Position numbers and translations under genes: made by a program. A stretch of 50,361 nt of DNA, from the NCBI GenBank assembly GCA_036734025.1, contig DAIMZI010000017.1:1-50361 (forward strand), written 5' to 3'. This document shows positions 24,178 to 32,401 of this stretch, in pieces. Source of the stretch: DAIMZI01 sp036734025. GTDB lineage: Bacteria > Pseudomonadota > Alphaproteobacteria > Rhizobiales > Rhodomicrobiaceae. Within the stretch, counting starts at the first letter, position 1; each line of letters begins with the position of its first letter. The notes below the pieces were generated by a model. The model searched no databases. It had not been told where the DNA came from and saw nothing but the letters and a program-made list of their open reading frames with translations.

Positions 24178-25077
24178 ATGAAATTCTTCTACTCCGACAG
24201 GTTCAATCTGCCGCTTCCCGATGGGCACCGCTTTCCGGGGAGCAAATATGCCATGCTCCGCGAAACGCTGTTGTGCGAGCGCATCATCACTGCGCAGGAT
24301 CTGGCGCTCTCGCCGCTGGCCAGCGATGCTGATATCGCGCGCGCGCATGATAGTTGCTATGTCGAGCGCTTCGAGCGCGGCGAACTGGGCGAAAAGGCAA
24401 TGAAGCGCATCGGCTTTCCCTGGAGCCGGTCGTTGGTCACACGCACCCGCGCGACTGTCGGCGGCGCCATTGCAGCCGTCCACGAAGCCATCGAGCATGG
24501 CATTTCCGGGCAACTTGCCGGTGGCACACACCATGCCCACGGCGATTTCGGCGCAGGCTATTGCATCTATAACGATCTCGCGATAGCCGCGCTGTGCGCG
24601 CTGGCGAATGGCTGGGCGACGCGCGTTGCGATAGTCGATCTGGATGTGCATCAAGGCGATGGCAATGCGGCCATCCTCACGGGCGACCCGCGCGTCTTCG
24701 TCTTCTCCATGCACGGCGAGAAGAACTTTCCCTTTCGCAAACCGCCCTCGGACCTCGATGTGGGACTGGCCGACGGGACGGATGACGAGACCTATCTGCG
24801 CGCGCTGGATGAGCATCTGCCGGCGGTCTTCGCCTTTCGTCCTGATCTGGTGCTGTATCAGGCTGGTGTCGATCCGCTGGCCGAGGACCGGCTGGGCCGG
24901 CTCGCGCTGACCCATCATGGGCTGATGCGCCGGGATGAGATGGTGCTGAACCATTGTGCGGCGCGCGGCGTGCCGGTCAGCATGGCGATAGGTGGGGGCT
25001 ATTGCGATCCGATCGGGCCAACGGTAGCTGCTTATGCCAACACCTACCGCGTGGCGAAACAGATCCACGGCTTCTGA
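24178..25077 (+). CDS. Histone-deacetylase-family protein, class IV (HDAC11)-like
   Basis: 299-residue zinc hydrolase of the HDAC superfamily, removing acetyl groups from amines. Full catalytic set: His118-His119 in GGTHHAHGDFGAGYC, zinc ligands Asp156 and His158 in VDLDVHQGDGN, Asp232 in YQAGVDPLAEDRLG, and Tyr275 in IGGGYCDP. The segment FSMHGEKNFPFRK and the N-terminus MKFFYSDRFNLPLPDGHRFP mark the bacterial branch closest to class IV, rather than acetylpolyamine amidohydrolases or AcuC. The start at 24178 matches those relatives. It lies 114 bases after the amidase on the same strand and may be co-transcribed. Its substrate could be an acetylated amine or a protein lysine; it is unknown. 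Confidence 0.92.
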   Translation: MKFFYSDRFNLPLPDGHRFPGSKYAMLRETLLCERIITAQDLALSPLASDADIARAHDSCYVERFERGELGEKAMKRIGFPWSRSLVTRTRATVGGAIAAVHEAIEHGISGQLAGGTHHAHGDFGAGYCIYNDLAIAALCALANGWATRVAIVDLDVHQGDGNAAILTGDPRVFVFSMHGEKNFPFRKPPSDLDVGLADGTDDETYLRALDEHLPAVFAFRPDLVLYQAGVDPLAEDRLGRLALTHHGLMRRDEMVLNHCAARGVPVSMAIGGGYCDPIGPTVAAYANTYRVAKQIHGF

Positions 25078-25099
25078 GCGTGGCGCAGCCTCGACGGGA

Positions 25100-25175
25100 T
25101 GGTGAGCCGGCAGGGGATCGAACCCTGGACCTACTGATTAAAAGTCAGTTGCTCTACCAGCTGAGCTACCGGCTC
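25100..25175 (-). tRNA. tRNA-Lys(TTT)
   Basis: 76-base cloverleaf with encoded CCA on the minus strand. The acceptor stem GAGCCGG pairs with CCGGCTC; the anticodon loop is CTTTTAA with anticodon TTT between ACTGA/TCAGT-type stem arms; the T-arm is CAGGG-TTCGATC-CCCTG. It stands alone between the deacetylase and the DMT transporter. The 23 bases between it and the deacetylase stop hold nothing else. Confidence 0.97.
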
Positions 25176-25432
25176 TCCGGGCACGACGCAGCCGGATGAA
25201 AATCCCGTTTGCGCGCGTTCCATGTGCGCGAGAGACTAGGCAGCGCCGCCCTTTGCGTCAAGCCTGCCAAGGCGCTTTGCCGCGGCTTTTGCGTGCGCGG
25301 ACGGCGCGCGGTGCATAGCTGCTGGTCTCGTGCCGCATGCGCTTTGCCAACGCGCCGGCTTGACGCGCGGGTGAGCCGCATCCCATTGATACCATGTGAG
25401 GCTATGCCGCCCACGCTGCATGAACAGGCACG

Positions 25433-26356
25433 ATGATGTTGCAACCCGCCGCCACGCCGCAAGCCAGCGCCAGACGTCTGCTCGACATCGGGCTGATGTG
25501 CGCCTCGATCAGCTTTTTCGGCGCGCTGGACACCACGGCGAAATATCTGGTGAATGTCGGCGATCTTCCTGTGGTGCAAGTGATCTGGATGCGCTTTGTC
25601 ATGCATCTGCCTTTCGCGCTGGCACTGGTCGGTCCGGCGGCATTTCTGGCGGCGATGCGCCCGCGCCGGCCCGGTTTTCAGTGGCTGCGAAGCTTCTTTC
25701 TGCTGGCCACGACCGCGTTCAACTTTGCCGCGCTTGAATATCTTCAGCTCGACCAGGCGCTGGTGATCTTTTTCCTCGGCCCCCTTCTCATCGCCGGTCT
25801 CGCCGGCCCGCTGCTCGGCGAATGGGTCGGCTGGCGGCGTCTGCTGGCCATCTGCACCGGGTTCATAGGCGTCATCTTCGTCGTCAAGCCGGGCTTTGGC
25901 GGCGTTCACTGGGCGATCCTGTTCTCGTTCGGTGCGGTGATCTGCTTTTCCTTTTACAATATCACCACCCGCTTCCTGGCCAGACATGACGAAGCGCGCG
26001 TCACCTTCGTCTATTCGCCCTTGGTCGGCATCCTCGCCTTCGCGCCGCTCGGTCTTTGGTTCTGGCAGTGGCCGGGCGATGCCTTCGCCTGGCTGTTGCT
26101 GTGCTCCATGGGTGTGTGGGGCGGCATCGGCCACTGGCTGCTGATCCTTGCCCACCGCGAGACCCCGGCCCCGGTGCTGGCGCCGTTCATCTATGTCGGG
26201 CTGCTGAGCGTCACGGCGCTGCAATATGCCGTATTCGGCGATGTCCCCGACAGCTGGACCATCGCGGGCGGGATCATCATCATCGCCGCCGGGCTCTATC
26301 TGCTTTACCGCGAACGCAAGGTCAAAGCGCATCCATCGCTGCATCCGCAGATCTGA
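25433..26356 (+). CDS. DMT-superfamily (EamA-type) transporter
   Basis: 307-residue inner-membrane protein with about ten membrane helices arranged as two EamA repeats (about residues 12-145 and 155-295). The first helix has the usual SISFFGALDTTAKYL pattern and the repeat boundary is at GVIFVVKPGF. Relatives export amino acids or other metabolites; no substrate can be assigned. Two adjacent ATGs (25433, 25436) could start it; only a weak ACAGG precedes them. It stands alone, convergent with the YdcF gene (21 bases between stops). Confidence 0.88.
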   Translation: MMLQPAATPQASARRLLDIGLMCASISFFGALDTTAKYLVNVGDLPVVQVIWMRFVMHLPFALALVGPAAFLAAMRPRRPGFQWLRSFFLLATTAFNFAALEYLQLDQALVIFFLGPLLIAGLAGPLLGEWVGWRRLLAICTGFIGVIFVVKPGFGGVHWAILFSFGAVICFSFYNITTRFLARHDEARVTFVYSPLVGILAFAPLGLWFWQWPGDAFAWLLLCSMGVWGGIGHWLLILAHRETPAPVLAPFIYVGLLSVTALQYAVFGDVPDSWTIAGGIIIIAAGLYLLYRERKVKAHPSLHPQI

Positions 26357-26377
26357 AGGCGCCGATATTCGCACGGC

Positions 26378-27172
26378 TCAGGGCGCCGGAAACACCGTGG
26401 CGATGCGCCCGCTTAGATAATAGACGAATAGGCCGACCCACTCCTTGGTAGCCAGATCGACCCGGCGCAAGCCTTCGGATGCGCGCGGGAACAGCCGCCA
26501 CGCATCCGCTGTGCCGCGCGTGCGGAAATCCACCGGCCAGGGCAGCACATCGAACCCGGCGGCGCGAAAGCTGCCCACCGCGCGCGGCATGTGAAACGCC
26601 GATGTGACCAGCAGCCAGCGCGCGCCCGGCTCCGGCGCCAGCAGGGCGGCTGTGAGCGAGGCATTTTCCGCCGTGTTGCGGGAACGATCCTCGATCTCGA
26701 TGCGCTGCGGCGCAATCCCGAGGCGCGCAAACAGATCGCGTGCCGCCGCCGCTTCGGTCATATGGGCATACAGGATATCGGCTGACCCGCCGGAAAAGAC
26801 CAGCCGCGCGCGGGGGAAGCGGCGAGCCAGCGCCGCGCCCTCGGTAAGGCGTTCGGCGGCTTCGTTCAGCGCGATCTCGCCGCGCGCCTTGCTCACCACC
26901 GTGTCGATCGAGCCGCCAAGCACGATGATGCCGTCAACCGGCCCGTCCAGCACCGCAGCGCGAGCGAACCGCTCCTCGAGCGGGATCATCAGCCAATGAC
27001 CTAGCGGCGATAGCCCGGCTGCGGCATAAATCGCGGTGCCGGCAACGACCAGCCGCAGGCCCCAGCGCGCGCGGCGCATCACCAATAGCACCACGCCGAG
27101 AAGGAGCATCAACAGGATGAGGCTTGACGGCTGAAGCACGAACCATGCAAATTTCGAGATATGAAAGAACAT
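26378..27172 (-). CDS. YdcF/ElyC-like protein (DUF218)
   Basis: 264-residue protein with two N-terminal membrane segments (about residues 6-35 and 38-60) and a periplasmic DUF218 domain. The domain opens with GIIVLGGSID near residue 98 and includes RLVFSGGSAD and the RSRNTAENA motif near 185, then LLVTSAFHMPRA. ElyC of E. coli, in this family, affects undecaprenyl-phosphate recycling and peptidoglycan formation; YdcF binds S-adenosylmethionine. I start at the ATG at 27172 (MFFHISKF), since earlier in-frame codons give a lead without the membrane pattern. The ribosome site is weak. Divergent from the cysteine synthase gene. Confidence 0.85.
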   Translation of the reverse strand: MFFHISKFAWFVLQPSSLILLMLLLGVVLLVMRRARWGLRLVVAGTAIYAAAGLSPLGHWLMIPLEERFARAAVLDGPVDGIIVLGGSIDTVVSKARGEIALNEAAERLTEGAALARRFPRARLVFSGGSADILYAHMTEAAAARDLFARLGIAPQRIEIEDRSRNTAENASLTAALLAPEPGARWLLVTSAFHMPRAVGSFRAAGFDVLPWPVDFRTRGTADAWRLFPRASEGLRRVDLATKEWVGLFVYYLSGRIATVFPAP

Positions 27173-27274
27173 GCGTGCTGCGCCCCGGCTCTTGTATCGA
27201 GCGTGACGATAAAGCTGCAGCACTCATGAGCGCAAGCCCCGCCGGGACCGCCGATCCATGGAGACACCGCACCT

Positions 27275-28309
27275 GTGACGATCAAGCAAAGCGCCCTTGA
27301 CTGTATTGGCAATACGCCGCTCATAAAGCTGAAGCGCGCCAGTGAGGAGACCGGTTGCACAATTCTCGGCAAGGCCGAATTTCTCAATCCCGGCCAGTCG
27401 GTCAAGGATCGCGCCGCGCTGTTCATCATCCGTGATGCGCAAGCGCGTGGTGTGCTGAAGCCAGGCGGTATCGTGGTGGAGGGCACGGCGGGTAATACCG
27501 GGATCGGCCTGACGCTTGTGGCCAATGTGCTGGGATACCGCACGGTGATCGTCATTCCCGAGACCCAGTCGCAGGAAAAGAAGGACACGCTGCGCCTGAT
27601 GGGCGCAGACCTTGTCGAGGTGCCTGCCGTCCCCTATCGGAACGACAACAACTATGTGAAATATTCCGCCCGCCTTGCTGAACGGCTGAACGAAACCCAT
27701 CCGCAGGGCGCCATCTGGGCAAACCAGTTCGACAATGTCGCGAACCGCGAAGGCCACAGGCTCACCACCGCCGAGGAAATCTGGGAGCAGACCGAAGGCC
27801 GGGTCGATGGCTTCATCTGCGCGGTCGGCACAGGCGGCACTCTGGGCGGCGTGTCGGACGGTCTCAAGGCCAAGCGCAGCGACATCGTCATCGGCCTTGC
27901 CGATCCCATGGGGGCAGCGCTCTACAACTATTACACGCATGGCGAACTCAAGGCCGAAGGCTCCTCGGTGACCGAGGGCATCGGCCAGGGGCGCATCACC
28001 GCAAATCTGCAAGGCGTGCAGATCGACAAGGCCTATCAGATAGGCGATCCCGAAGCCTTCGAGATCGCTTTCGATCTGCTGGAGAAAGAAGGGCTGTGCA
28101 TGGGCGGCTCCACCGGCATCAACGTTGCAGGCGCCATGCGGCTGGCGCGCGATCTGGGGCCGGGCCACACCATCGTGACGATCCTGTGCGACTATGGCTC
28201 TCGCTATCAGAGCCGGATGTTCAACCCGGCATTCCTGCGCGAGAAGGGGCTGCCCGTACCGAAATGGCTGAACATGCACGCAACCGCCATGCCTGAAGTC
28301 TTCGTCTGA
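27275..28309 (+). CDS. Cysteine synthase (O-acetylserine sulfhydrylase), PLP-dependent
   Basis: 344-residue fold-type II PLP enzyme. Lys44 in NPGQSVKDRAA is the internal aldimine lysine, EGTAGNTGIG (near residue 69) is the substrate loop, and AVGTGGTLGG (near 188) cradles the PLP phosphate. The chain is about 20-30 residues longer than E. coli CysK, as in the rhizobial CysK-type proteins annotated cysteine synthase A, and ends without the CysK C-terminal Ile that binds CysE. The GTG at 27275 is the only start that keeps the family N-terminus. It opens a sulfur-gene series running to 32300. Cystathionine beta-synthase or sulfocysteine synthase activity cannot be excluded. Confidence 0.88.
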   Translation: MTIKQSALDCIGNTPLIKLKRASEETGCTILGKAEFLNPGQSVKDRAALFIIRDAQARGVLKPGGIVVEGTAGNTGIGLTLVANVLGYRTVIVIPETQSQEKKDTLRLMGADLVEVPAVPYRNDNNYVKYSARLAERLNETHPQGAIWANQFDNVANREGHRLTTAEEIWEQTEGRVDGFICAVGTGGTLGGVSDGLKAKRSDIVIGLADPMGAALYNYYTHGELKAEGSSVTEGIGQGRITANLQGVQIDKAYQIGDPEAFEIAFDLLEKEGLCMGGSTGINVAGAMRLARDLGPGHTIVTILCDYGSRYQSRMFNPAFLREKGLPVPKWLNMHATAMPEVFV

Positions 28310-28369
28310 AATCACAATCCGCCGCCGGGCACGACCGGGCTGCGGCAATCAAAAGGTCTGGGGAGGCCC

Positions 28370-29215
28370 ATGAGAGATAACACCACCCGCTGGCTGGTCG
28401 ATACACAGTGGCTGGCCGAACATCTGGACGCGCCGGATATCGCCATTCTCGACGCCAGCTACACGCCGAGCGAAGGGCTGCCGCTCGATTTCGCTTATCA
28501 GCAGGGGCATATTCCCGGCGCACGCTTCTTCAACATCGACGCCATCGCCGACACCTCAAATCCGCTGCCGCACATGCTGCCGCAGCCAGAAAAGTTCGCC
28601 TCGATGATGCGCAGGATGGGCGTCGGCGATGGTAACCGGGTGGTTGTCTATGACGATCGCGGGATCATCAGCGCGGCGCGGGCCTGGTGGATGTTCCGGG
28701 TGATGGGCCATGATGATGTGGCCGTGCTCGATGGCGGCCTGCCAAAATGGCGCGCCGAGGGCCGCCCGATCGAGGCGCTTGCACCGCGCCCGCCCACCGA
28801 GCGCCATTTCACCGCGCGCTGGCGCGGCGAGCTGGTGCGCGATTTCGATGATATGCGGCGGCTGTCGGCCGATGGCGCACAGATCGTCGACGCGCGCTCC
28901 GCGGAACGGTTTGCCGGGCTGGCGCCAGAGCCGCGCGAGGTACCGCGCGCCGGACATATCCCCAACTCGATCAACCTGCCTTATCCGGCGATGTTCAATG
29001 CCGATGGCACGATGCGCGCCGTCAATGAACTGCGCGCCGTATTCGCCAGCGCCGGTCTGGATCTGACGAGGCCGGTCGCCACGACCTGCGGCTCTGGCGT
29101 GACGGCGTGCATCATCGCGCTCGGCCTGGCGCTGGCCGGACACGAGAACGCCGCCGTCTATGACGGGTCATGGAGCGAATGGAGCACACGCGAGGAGGCC
29201 CCCATCGAGACGTGA
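28370..29215 (+). CDS. sseA: 3-mercaptopyruvate sulfurtransferase
   Basis: 281-residue protein of two rhodanese domains (about residues 5-140 and 150-280). The active loop is CGSGVTACI with Cys240, the CGSGVTA form typical of 3-mercaptopyruvate sulfurtransferases rather than the CRKGVT of thiosulfate:cyanide rhodanese. The first, inactive domain carries YDDRGIISAARAWWM, as in SseA. It transfers sulfur from mercaptopyruvate, made from cysteine, to thiols or cyanide. GGGGAGG lies just before the ATG. It follows the cysteine synthase by 60 bases on the same strand, probably in one operon. Confidence 0.93.
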   Translation: MRDNTTRWLVDTQWLAEHLDAPDIAILDASYTPSEGLPLDFAYQQGHIPGARFFNIDAIADTSNPLPHMLPQPEKFASMMRRMGVGDGNRVVVYDDRGIISAARAWWMFRVMGHDDVAVLDGGLPKWRAEGRPIEALAPRPPTERHFTARWRGELVRDFDDMRRLSADGAQIVDARSAERFAGLAPEPREVPRAGHIPNSINLPYPAMFNADGTMRAVNELRAVFASAGLDLTRPVATTCGSGVTACIIALGLALAGHENAAVYDGSWSEWSTREEAPIET

Positions 29216-29219
29216 TGGC

Positions 29220-29624
29220 CTAATGCGTGTCCGGCGCGCGCACCTGCGTCCTCGGATCGATCCTGAGGGATGTGATGTAAGCGCGCTTCAAGCGGCGGTA
29301 ATTGAGCGGCCACAGCACGGCAAAGGCCAGCAACAGGCCAAGCCCAGCGCCGGCGAGGTTCTCGGTTCGCAGCAACGCAGCGAGGCTGATTAAGCCGGTC
29401 CACAGCGCCAGAACGGCCAGAACGGCGGCGACTATCAGCGCGCCGCACAGCGCCAGCGCGGTGGCCATGAAGGCATGTCCAGCCAGACCGGCATGCGCCA
29501 CCGCCTCGCTGTTAGCTGTGCCGAGCGGCGGCTCGACCTGCGGCGCGGCGGGCGCAGCGGGTGGTTTGGGCTTGTGCGAGTGAGCCTGTTCATGCGCCTG
29601 CTGCCGCGCCATTTCGGGATCCAT
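29220..29624 (-). CDS. Small membrane protein with two membrane helices
   Basis: 134-residue protein of unknown function. A polar, Pro/Ala/His-rich N-terminus (residues 1-45, HEQAHSHKPKPPAAP) precedes two strongly hydrophobic segments (about 50-83 and 90-108, AGLGLLLAFAVLWPLNYRRL). The C-terminus is basic. I start at the ATG at 29624, which has GGGGAGGG 7 bases upstream. It sits on the minus strand between two sulfur-metabolism genes on the plus strand, with its stop 4 bases from the stop of sseA. Confidence 0.7.
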   Translation of the reverse strand: MDPEMARQQAHEQAHSHKPKPPAAPAAPQVEPPLGTANSEAVAHAGLAGHAFMATALALCGALIVAAVLAVLALWTGLISLAALLRTENLAGAGLGLLLAFAVLWPLNYRRLKRAYITSLRIDPRTQVRAPDTH

Positions 29625-29897
29625 CAGCCCTCCCCTTCCAAAGCTGGAGCCTGTCGCGGCCCACGCGACAACGCCCATCCCCGAGATTGGCCTCCAGGGA
29701 CAGGCCGGTCTTGCAGATTAATCAATTGCGCGGCGAAAGCGCAAATCCTGCATCATGCCCGGTGGGGAAATCGCCCGGTTAGTGATGCCAAGTCACACAT
29801 GGCGCGCGGGGCTGATGGTGCTAACGTGCCGAATGATGGTTCAGGCGCCTCGCGTCTGGCGCCCTTGACGCAAGAATTCCGCTTCGGAGAACAGCAT

Positions 29898-31085
29898 ATG
29901 CCCGATTCAGATCATGGCGACAGCCCGAGGACGAGCGCAGCGACGCAGGTCATCCATGCCGGGCGGGATCCGGCCGACCAGTATGGTTTTGTCAACCCGC
30001 CGGTATATCGCGGCTCCACGGTGCTGTTTCCAACCGTCGCCGCGCTTCAATCCGGCGATGCGCGCTACACCTATGGCCGGCACGGCACGCCTACCGTGCG
30101 CGGGCTGGAAGAGGCGATCGCCCAACTGGAGGGCGGCGCGCGCACGCTGCTGGCGCCGTCCGGCCTTGCGGCGATCTCGGCAAGCCTGCTGGCGTTCGTC
30201 GAAGCCGGGGACCACATTCTGGTGACGGACAGTGTCTATCGGCCGACACGGCGCTTCTGCGACCGGGTTCTGGCGCGCATGGGTGTGGAGACACAATATT
30301 ACGATCCGCTGATCGGCGCGGGCATCGCCGGCCTGCTGCGCGAGAATACACGGCTTGTGTTTACCGAAAGCCCCGGCTCGCAGACCTTCGAAATGCAGGA
30401 CATACCAGCGATCGCGGCCGCGGCGCACGCGCGCGGCGCCTGGGTGCTGATGGACAACACCTGGGCCAGCCCGGTCTATTTCAATCCGTTCGCGCACGGC
30501 GTCGATGTGTCGATCCAGGCGGCAACCAAATATATTGTCGGCCACGCCGACGCCATGCTGGGCGCCATGACCGGGACCGAGCGTGCCGCGCCCCACCTTG
30601 ACCGGATCCACACCGATCTGGGCCTGTGCCCCGGGCCGGAGGACTGTTATCTGGCGCTGCGCGGCCTGCGCACGATGGCGGTGCGTCTTGAGCGCCACAA
30701 CCGCTCGGCGTTGCACATCGCCCGCTGGTTCCAGAGCCGGCCCGAGGTGGCGCGCGTGCTTCATCCCGGCCTGCCCGATGATCCGGGCCATGCCATATGG
30801 AAGCGCGATTTTACCGGCTCCTCGGGGCTGTTCGCACTGATCCTCAATCCGGTCAGCGAGCGCGCGGTCAACGCCATGCTCGATGGCCTGCGCCTGTTCG
30901 GTCTGGGCTATTCCTGGGGCGGTTTTGAAAGTCTCGTGGTGCCGTTCGACCCATCGCCCTATCGCACGGCGACCCGATGGAATGCGCCGGGTCCGGCCCT
31001 GCGCTTTCACATCGGCCTGGAGGATCCCGCCGATCTGATCGCCGATCTCGAACAAGGCTTCGCGCGGCTCGCTGCCAATTCGTAG
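29898..31085 (+). CDS. metC: Cystathionine beta-lyase type PLP enzyme
   Basis: 395-residue Cys/Met-metabolism PLP enzyme (fold type I). Lys211 in SIQAATKYIVGHADAM binds PLP; YTYGRHGTPTVRGLEEA and LMDNTWASPVYFNP are the other family signatures. The GHADAMLGAMTG stretch after the lysine is typical of MetC rather than MetB or MetY. It cleaves cystathionine to homocysteine, pyruvate and ammonia, and may also release H2S from cysteine. I start at the ATG at 29898 (MPDSDHGDSP); the frame stays open 141 codons further upstream but that stretch does not look like family sequence and crosses the opposite-strand gene. CGGAGA lies 9 bases upstream. Confidence 0.88.
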   Translation: MPDSDHGDSPRTSAATQVIHAGRDPADQYGFVNPPVYRGSTVLFPTVAALQSGDARYTYGRHGTPTVRGLEEAIAQLEGGARTLLAPSGLAAISASLLAFVEAGDHILVTDSVYRPTRRFCDRVLARMGVETQYYDPLIGAGIAGLLRENTRLVFTESPGSQTFEMQDIPAIAAAAHARGAWVLMDNTWASPVYFNPFAHGVDVSIQAATKYIVGHADAMLGAMTGTERAAPHLDRIHTDLGLCPGPEDCYLALRGLRTMAVRLERHNRSALHIARWFQSRPEVARVLHPGLPDDPGHAIWKRDFTGSSGLFALILNPVSERAVNAMLDGLRLFGLGYSWGGFESLVVPFDPSPYRTATRWNAPGPALRFHIGLEDPADLIADLEQGFARLAANS

Positions 31086-31122
31086 GCGAGCGAAGCCGGG
31101 GCGCAAAACCGGTTCAGTTTGC

Positions 31123-31190
31123 TGCAATTTGTGGTATATGCGATAATTGCAATAAACGAATAATAAGGGAGCGATCGCTGTGCTGCTCCC
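31123..31190 (+). promoter_or_regulatory. AT-rich inverted repeat and hairpin before the YeeE/YedE gene
   Basis: TGCAATT (31123-31129) and AATTGCA (31145-31151) form a perfect 7-base inverted repeat with a 15-base spacer in an AT-rich patch. A second pair, GGGAGC (31167-31172) and GCTCCC (31185-31190), follows closer to the gene and encloses the palindrome GCGATCGC (31171-31178). The AT-rich site resembles in general form the operators of sulfide-sensing ArsR-type repressors (BigR/SqrR/YgaV), but no such gene is in the window. Confidence 0.45.
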
Positions 31191-31205
31191 GCGAGGAGCC
31201 AAGGC

Positions 31206-32300
31206 ATGATCGACACGCTACGCGACATTCTGCTCGATGACCCGGCATTTTACCTTGCGACCGGCGGGCTCGTCATTGGCTTCGTCTTCGGCTTCATCGT
31301 GCTGATCACCAATTTCTGCACCATGGGCTCGATTTCCGATTTCATGACCTTTGGCGATTTTCGCCGCTTCCGGTCCTGGCTGCTGGCATCGGCGACCGCC
31401 TTGATCGGCGCGCAGCTCCTTTATTTTTATGGCATCGTCGATCTGGGCCGTTCGATGTATCTGGGGGCCAGCCTGAACTGGATCGGGGCCATTGCCGGCG
31501 GCCTGATGTTCGGCTTCGGCATGGTGCTGACGAGCGGATGCACGAGCCGCAATCTGGCACGCGCCGGCGCCGGCGATATCCGCGCGCTGGTCGTGCTGAT
31601 CATCGTCGGCCTGTTCGCCTACATGACGATCGGCGGCGTCTTCGGGCCGGCGCGCTCGGCGATCGAAACCGCGACCTCGATACCGCTTGCACAAGCCGGC
31701 TCGCAATCCCTGGCGAGCGTCGTCGCCGCAGCGCTGGCGCTCGATGTGGCTGGCGTCTCGTGGATCATCCTGACGCTGGTTGCCGGAGGCCTGCTGATCT
31801 ATTGCTTCTCCTCGTTGGCCTTCAGGTCATCGCCCGTGCATGTTTTCGCCGGGCTTGGCGTCGGGGCGTGCGTGGTCGCGGGGTGGGCGCTCACCGGGCT
31901 GGCGTATGATGAACTTTCCGTCCAGCCACTGGCACCGACATCGCTTTCCTTCGTGCGCCCGGCCGGGGACACTGTCGAATATCTGGCGCGCTACACCGCC
32001 TATGGTCTGCCCGGCTTTGCCGTTGCGTTTGTCATTGGCGGGCTTGGCGGCGCCTTCGTCGCGGCGCTTGCAACCGGCAAGCTGCGGCTTGCAGGGTTCA
32101 ACGGACCGGGCGACACGGCGCGCAATTTCATCGGCGCCGCCCTGATGGGCGTCGGCGGCGTGGCTGCCCTGGGCTGCACCGTCGGCCAGGCCATCACCGG
32201 CTTTTCGACCCTGGCGATCGGCTCGTTCCTAGCCTTCATTGCCATCGTCATCGGCGGCATGGCGGGGATCAGGTTCATGGAGCGGCTGCTGGACGTGTGA
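31206..32300 (+). CDS. YeeE/YedE-family (TsuA-like) thiosulfate/sulfur transporter
   Basis: 364-residue inner-membrane protein with about nine to ten helices. It belongs to the YeeE/YedE (DUF395) family, whose TsuA member passes thiosulfate along a row of conserved cysteines. Here Cys38 (NFCTMG), Cys112 (SGCTSRN) and Cys324 (LGCTVGQ) occupy the three conserved motifs. No TusA/YeeD-like partner gene is adjacent, whereas TsuA often pairs with TsuB. GAGGAG sits 8 bases before the ATG. It closes the sulfur cluster that starts with cysteine synthase, so it may feed sulfur into cysteine. The ligand could also be sulfite or selenium (inference). Confidence 0.88.
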   Translation: MIDTLRDILLDDPAFYLATGGLVIGFVFGFIVLITNFCTMGSISDFMTFGDFRRFRSWLLASATALIGAQLLYFYGIVDLGRSMYLGASLNWIGAIAGGLMFGFGMVLTSGCTSRNLARAGAGDIRALVVLIIVGLFAYMTIGGVFGPARSAIETATSIPLAQAGSQSLASVVAAALALDVAGVSWIILTLVAGGLLIYCFSSLAFRSSPVHVFAGLGVGACVVAGWALTGLAYDELSVQPLAPTSLSFVRPAGDTVEYLARYTAYGLPGFAVAFVIGGLGGAFVAALATGKLRLAGFNGPGDTARNFIGAALMGVGGVAALGCTVGQAITGFSTLAIGSFLAFIAIVIGGMAGIRFMERLLDV

Positions 32301-32401
32301 AATGAGCCGTGACCGGCCAAACGGCTTGCCAATCGCCGCACACAGGCTCATCCTGCGCACCTGCCACCTGAGGCTGGATGGATTGCAACCACGGGGATAT
32401 C

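Noticed and set aside
23581..25068. Long minus-strand open frame (495 codons) opposite the amidase and the deacetylase
   Set aside because: It is a shadow frame: GC-rich codon use of the plus-strand genes keeps the opposite frame open. The translation shows no family motifs and the plus-strand proteins have full catalytic residues.
27224..28348. 374-codon minus-strand frame opposite the cysteine synthase gene
   Set aside because: Same reason: antisense shadow of a GC-rich gene, with no motif.
29700..29897. Possible SAM-II/SAM-V riboswitch in front of the MetC-type gene
   Set aside because: Such elements occur upstream of Met genes in Alphaproteobacteria. I looked for the conserved pseudoknot core (GCUAAA-like with its pairing partners). 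Only a loose TGCTAAC is present, with no matching stem, so I do not call it.
29907..31202. 431-codon minus-strand frame opposite metC
   Set aside because: Composition looks like a reading of the reverse strand; the plus strand has the PLP lysine motif in place.
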